A program made the position numbers and the translations under genes. Source: Toxorhynchites rutilus septentrionalis (lineage: Eukaryota > Arthropoda > Insecta > Diptera > Culicidae). Taken from it: a stretch of 64,000 nucleotides of DNA. The notes beneath the pieces were generated by a model that worked only from the letters and a program-made list of their open reading frames with translations, did not search any database and had not been told where the DNA came from. How positions within the stretch are numbered: position 1 is the stretch's first letter; every line of letters starts with the position of its first letter. This document shows positions 59,337 to 64,000 of this stretch, piece by piece. The stretch is taken from NCBI RefSeq assembly GCF_029784135.1, contig NC_073746.1:151438556-151502555 (forward strand). The letters are read 5' to 3'.

Positions 59337-60149
59337 GACTTTATTTGAATAGAATTCTTCAAAAGCTTGGTTTCGATTTTCAATCCTTCCTATTTGCGCG
59401 TAACGTCATTTGAGCCTATTTGTTTCTGTTGATGAGTAATTCCAAATGAAATCGACAAATGACAAAACATGAGTATTTTTTATTCGAATGAAAGTGTGTA
59501 TTCCGTTTGGGTTAGAGGAAATATGAGTTTTCCATAGCAATTGGGAATTTTTTGACTCAAGCGTAACTTTTGAAAAGGGCGTATCGATTTGAGTAAGAGA
59601 AATCTTTGATAATTTATATCTCAAAAACTATGAGTCGCACCGAAATAGTGTCTTAGAAAGAGTTATAGAGTATGGATGGTTGAATATGAAAAAAATATAC
59701 ACTGAAAAGAAAAATTAGTACTCTTTTTTTTATTTACAAAATAAAATTTTAATTTGCGATATCAAAAAATATGTATTTTTTATAATTTTTTCAATTTTTT
59801 CATATAAAATAGAATTCATGTAGAAAATTTAAAAAATGGGCCCAAGATGGTAAAACTATTTTTGACAAAATTTGTGGAACATCGAATTTTTAGGAATTTT
59901 CGAAACTTCGAACTTTTGTGTGTTAGCAATCATTCTTAGCCACAAATTATGAATTCTGATGTGATTGAAAACAAAAAAAGGTTATTTTCAATCTCCTTCT
60001 AAATGCAACCATTCTCGAGATACTTAAAAAAATATTTCTAATTTATAATCTTTTTTATAGTAATCATTTTATTAGTAATAATTTTAAAAAAATACAACAA
60101 TATTACTTTTACTTTTACGCCACAGTATCGCTTGATCGCCGGCAGCTCG

Positions 60150-60405
60150 AATCTTTTAATAAATGATAGTATGCAATCTAGATTCAGAAAAACTATGTAT
60201 AAGCATCATCCAACACACGAATGACGAATGAAATGTAAATGTGATATTTGTATTAAATAAATGAGTATTTTTTATGCTAACAAAATGAATTTTTCTCTAC
60301 AACGAATATTTTCGATACTAGATATTTTATGAAGAAAAAGAACAGATGTGTAAGATTCTGAACCCTTCTGGTACAGATTAAAATGTGGCAACACTGACAC
60401 AGTCC
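60150..60405. repeat. copy of the hAT-like element's right end
   Basis: AATAAATGATAGTATGCAAT, AGATTCAGAAAAACTATGTA and AAAATGTGGCAAC match 3345-3575 in order and orientation. Confidence 0.65.
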
Positions 60406-60689
60406 CTTTGAAGACCGATGAAATACATATCAGAGATAGAAAAAAGATAAACGATCACTTAATTTTTTTTCAAATACCGCACAAAAAAATCGCACGAGTT
60501 TTTTTATGCTTGTTTGTAACGTTGTCTGTAGCGTTTTCCCACAGTAATAGAAATTTGACCCCCTTCCTGTTGAGGGGTTGATTTGAAATTTGGAACACAC
60601 ATTTGTCTCTGTTGTCATTATGAAACTACGTATTCCATTATCTTGTAATCCAAAATGGCGAACGCTACAGAATGGTGTGCTGTATATTT

Positions 60690-60900
60690 TTTTTTTCAAA
60701 ATCTCATCAATATGGGTATCAAATGAAAGGGCTTGGCTAGTAGAACACAGTTATTTATGAAAAAATGCAAATGGCTAACTATACATTTTCTTAAAACTTC
60801 ATCAATATGGGTATTAAATAAAAGTGCTGTACTAACAGAACACAATAGATCACGAAAAATCTAAATCCACGATTTCATTCTAATCTCATCAATGCCCTAG
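60690..60900. repeat. imperfect tandem repeat, about 90-bp unit
   Basis: CTTCATCAATATGGGTATTA echoes CTCATCAATATGGGTATCAA about 90 bp earlier, each followed by TAAAAG or GAAAGGGC and AGAACACA. Confidence 0.5.
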
Positions 60901-61206
60901 ATTAATAACGAGTGGGGGTGACACATGCTAACTGCTACTTGCCTAATTATTTTTAAGCATTAAGTACATTATCCGTATTATATTTATGTTTAAAATACAT
61001 TGAACCAGTTTAACTTTAAACGTTTTTTTTATCTTGTTTATTTTTAAGTTATGTTTTGCATTAAAGTTTGAAGGAGTAAGGGGGATATATGTTTAATAAG
61101 TATTATTTGTTGCAGTTCACATAATTTTTTATGCATAAGGAATGTAGAAATACTTCATGGGAAGATATAGATGTAATTTTAAAAAAACCTTTTGCATTAC
61201 GTAATA

Positions 61207-62056
61207 CAGGTCGGCCTCGATTATTTACAGACTCGATCATATGTGATTCGACTATATACAATTTTGGAGTCGATTATATACAGTTTGGAATTTTTTTTTA
61301 TATTTCAAATATGACTTATTTCAAGAAGAAATGTAACCTTTCAACGTTAAGGTGTAATTTAACTGGCTATTACTTGTACTGTTGGGTAAACATCGTGATT
61401 TTTGAAGATTTTGCTTGATTTTCACCAGGAATTGTTTATATCGATATAGCAGCCAAATTAAGAAAGATAGAAGTTGGGTGTCAAAGAACAAATTGTAGAG
61501 CGGTTAGAGAGCTTCAACTTAATTGATAGAAACAATATAGTTTAATATAAATTTTTAGGATGAAATTAATAACAACACATTAAATATTATTAACTATTGA
61601 GTTTTTCACTTCCAAAATGTTTTTAAAATCCATTAATTTAGATGTTCCACTACTATATATCGTAGTAAGTTGTCTCATCTTTCAAATGAAAGCAACAGAA
61701 TCGTCTTCCATAGCGTACTTTGTAATGTAGAGCCAGTTTGAGGCAACAGAGTTCGAAACAAACAAAAAGTTCTATAACTCTGTCATTGTTGAAATTCGAA
61801 CATATGAATAGAAAGATTGTTTCATCAAATATGATCGTCTATCACCTCCTGAGAAAATCTGGATAAATTTATTTTCTTCCTGTGAGAAAGGTGTTTATTG
61901 ACTTTAAGGGGATGAATCGAAAATCCAATTCCTCTTTTATATTCAAAAACAAAAATTACATGCAAAAAAAACGAATAAAAAAAATTTTTTTGACTCGATT
62001 ATATGCAGTGAAAAGAAATCAGAAACTGTATATAGTCGAGTCCACGCTGTATATGA
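61207..62056. mobile_element. pogo-like MITE, copy 2
   Basis: TACAGGTCGGCCTCGATTAT at the left and the inverted right end TACAGCGTGGACTCGACTAT bound 850 bp. Subterminal CGATTATATACAG and CGACTATATACA motifs repeat near each end. The interior matches 54887-55445. TA-flanked CAG-type ends are typical of the pogo/Tigger group; no transposase is present. Confidence 0.7.
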
Positions 62057-62194
62057 AAAGTACTACGGGGCTTTGCCTGCCACTCAGCTTAGTGTTCTTT
62101 GAGCACTTCCACAGTTCTTGATTGAGGACTTACTATGCCTTCCAAAAGCATTCAATTGTACATTGTGTGGGAAGCACCACGATAGGATTATGAT

Positions 62195-62312
62195 CCAGGG
62201 CTGTCGAACTAATTTTCAACGCGAGAAAACGATAGACGGTGGCGGGCTTCGAACTCCCAACCTCCGGGTTGGAAAACTGACGCGCTTATCATCTGCGCTA
62301 TTGAACCCCTAA
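62195..62312 (-). mobile_element. tRNA-like SINE fragment, family 4
   Basis: The minus strand reads TTCAATAGCGCAGATGATAA (A-box-like) and TTGGGAGTTCGAAGCCC (B-box-like) about 45 nt apart. Mispairing and the loss of a normal anticodon arm argue against a functional tRNA. Confidence 0.45.
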
Positions 62313-62314
62313 TT

Positions 62315-64000
62315 TTACAGTAATGCCATGCTTAAATATTTTTTGCAGCTGCTAAAAAAACGGTTTGAGCCAAGTGAATATTTTATATTCATTATATGCA
62401 ATAAATTTTATTTCAAAGAAAATTTAAATTTTTTTTAAATAAATTAAATAAATTGACAATTCGTAACTTGAACCTTGTCCCTTGAGTTGGTCCAATGGCC
62501 ATGTTTAACCCGGGCTTCTGTGTTACAATCTGTCAAAATTTCGTTATAAAACCTGGTAATTAAATCTTAACCCGGAATATAGGCTTTCAGCTCCCTGATG
62601 TCCTTAATTTTTTTTGTCGATCGAAACTTAGAAGCGGAATTGATAAGATCTGTATTGTGTAGACGCGATTCACCTTATTTACCTTCTATTGCAGGACTGT
62701 AAAGTCTCTATCATATGGCAGGAGAATGTCCTCTAATTGAGAAACGTTGATCCACGGAATATTTTTTTTTTTTCCAGGGAAACTAAAAATGAATACATAC
62801 ATGGAAGCATGGACTTATGGGGTTTCTCAAACAAACAATTCAATTGCTGTACACAGTTTCTTGTTGACTTACAGAAAGATAAATTCAATGATAAAACGAT
62901 GAACTCGAACTCACAATATTCACATAATGTCAATCGTCTTCCTTGTTTATGAAAACTTACCTGTCCCTCAATTAATGATTTGTCAATCAGCAGATTCTGA
63001 AGAGAGAGTGGGAAAAACATACATAGAATTAGCTCACCCCAACCAAAATCTAAAAAAATGTAATTCAGTGATTTACACATCACCTACATTGACACTACCC
63101 AAGTTCATTAACATCCCACTGTTTACAAACGTAGCTGTGTATTTGAAGAAACCACGAACTGGTATTGGTCTGTTTTGCCGTCAAACCTAGAGTCTACACA
63201 ATCTGCCGGTACTATGAAAAGTACCGTGACCGAAAAGTATTAGAAGGGTCACTTCATTTTGGAACACCAGAGACATCGAAAGGTTATTGAATGCAATGAA
63301 TTTCCGTCAGGTGTTGAGTCTATGAGAATTTGAATGGTTTCTCCAATTCTCGCAATGCAAATACAACCACGAAATCCGCACGCAAAACAAGTTCCCGGTA
63401 CGGGGAATGAGGTTGAAGTGGTTCTCGTTTTTCTTATTAGAATTGTAACACTAAACTTTCGACAAATATTCTTTCTCTGAGACATGATTCACTGATGAAA
63501 AATCAATTTTTTCAGGAGGAGACTGTGAATCAACACAATACATATATTTATAAGAATATCCATGAGTTCTGAATTGTGAAATTCCTCCGAATGAAACACC
63601 TTACGGCAATCTAAACATTAACGAATGGTAATTCTCGACGAATGCGGATGGGCCACTTCACCCCCTATGCCCAGCTTCTGACGTTGTATGTCGGCGACAT
63701 TTAACACAAAACTACACTCGTATTTTCCTAACACAATTTCCGATCGAAACTTATGACGGCCTCTTCTCTTTCACATTAAAATGAAATGTAAATGTTTATT
63801 GTCCGGTTCTCTTCCATAACATTTTATCATTATCGACTTTTGAGTTGTTAATTTATGCAATTCAAGAGTATGTAGCAACAAAAAGGGGGTTGGTTGGGTA
63901 GTGTACTCAACACGTCAAATAATTGGCAACTTAGTGGGAAAGTGATTTACAGGGAATTGGGAAGTATCCCGCCATCATTTGGTTGACATACCTTGTTTCT
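62315..64000. other. no gene seen
   Basis: Frames at 62733-63083, 62927-63190 and 63249-63485 were read on both strands; none shows a recognisable family. Confidence 0.4.

Overview
This window is eukaryotic, AT-rich and very repeat-dense, and almost certainly comes from a mosquito, most likely a culicine (Aedes-like) genome. The evidence is one conserved insect housekeeping gene with enormous transposon-filled introns, several DD37E, DD34D and DD41D Tc1/mariner elements, tRNA-headed SINEs and I-type and CR1-type LINEs of the kind common in mosquitoes. The species cannot be fixed from the sequence alone.

The only clear host gene is ATP-citrate lyase (ACLY) on the minus strand. Eight coding exons run from the start codon at 29083 down to 4552. 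Every junction has GT..AG sites and all phases agree, giving 956 codons. The last roughly 130-140 codons (the end of the citrate-synthase-like domain) lie beyond the left edge. Introns of 8.1 kb (20826-28927) and 13.3 kb (6154-19413) hold most of the mobile elements. A 3' splice acceptor sits 27 bp upstream of the ATG, so there is a further non-coding first exon. The best candidate is about 41717-42169, where an initiator and a correctly spaced DPE are seen on the minus strand. A 108-nt in-frame Thr/Ser/Asn-rich segment at 6233-6340 looks like an unannotated cassette exon in the phospho-regulated linker of the enzyme.

Mobile elements, left to right: a broken I-type LINE copy (1-1215); a hAT-like remnant (about 1655-3590); a triple nest of MITE in MITE in LINE 3' UTR (3596-4497); an intact 6.1-kb I-type LINE (7393-13499) inserted in an old antisense copy of its own family, which a 725-bp TTAA-flanked element also split; SINEs, a DD34D mariner and MITEs (14.5-26 kb); Helitron-like copies (27, 44, 50.6 kb); a DD37E element (30521-31335); a mariner interrupted by a CR1-type LINE (31.7-34.1 kb); a CR1 endonuclease fragment (35.3-36.1 kb); a pogo-like fragment (39.3 kb); a nearly complete DD41D element (49223-50531); and a short LINE tail with target duplication (54417-54555).

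The only other host-derived sequence recognised is a truncated, frameshifted copy of the replication factor C subunit 3 gene (37908-38192). From 55.4 kb to the right end the window is mostly anonymous AT-rich DNA with scattered MITEs and SINE-like pieces. No tRNA gene, rRNA, CRISPR array or bacterial-type operon is present. No wholly new system is evident. The most useful new points are the ACLY cassette exon and promoter, the intact LINE, and the nested insertions that can be dated relative to each other.
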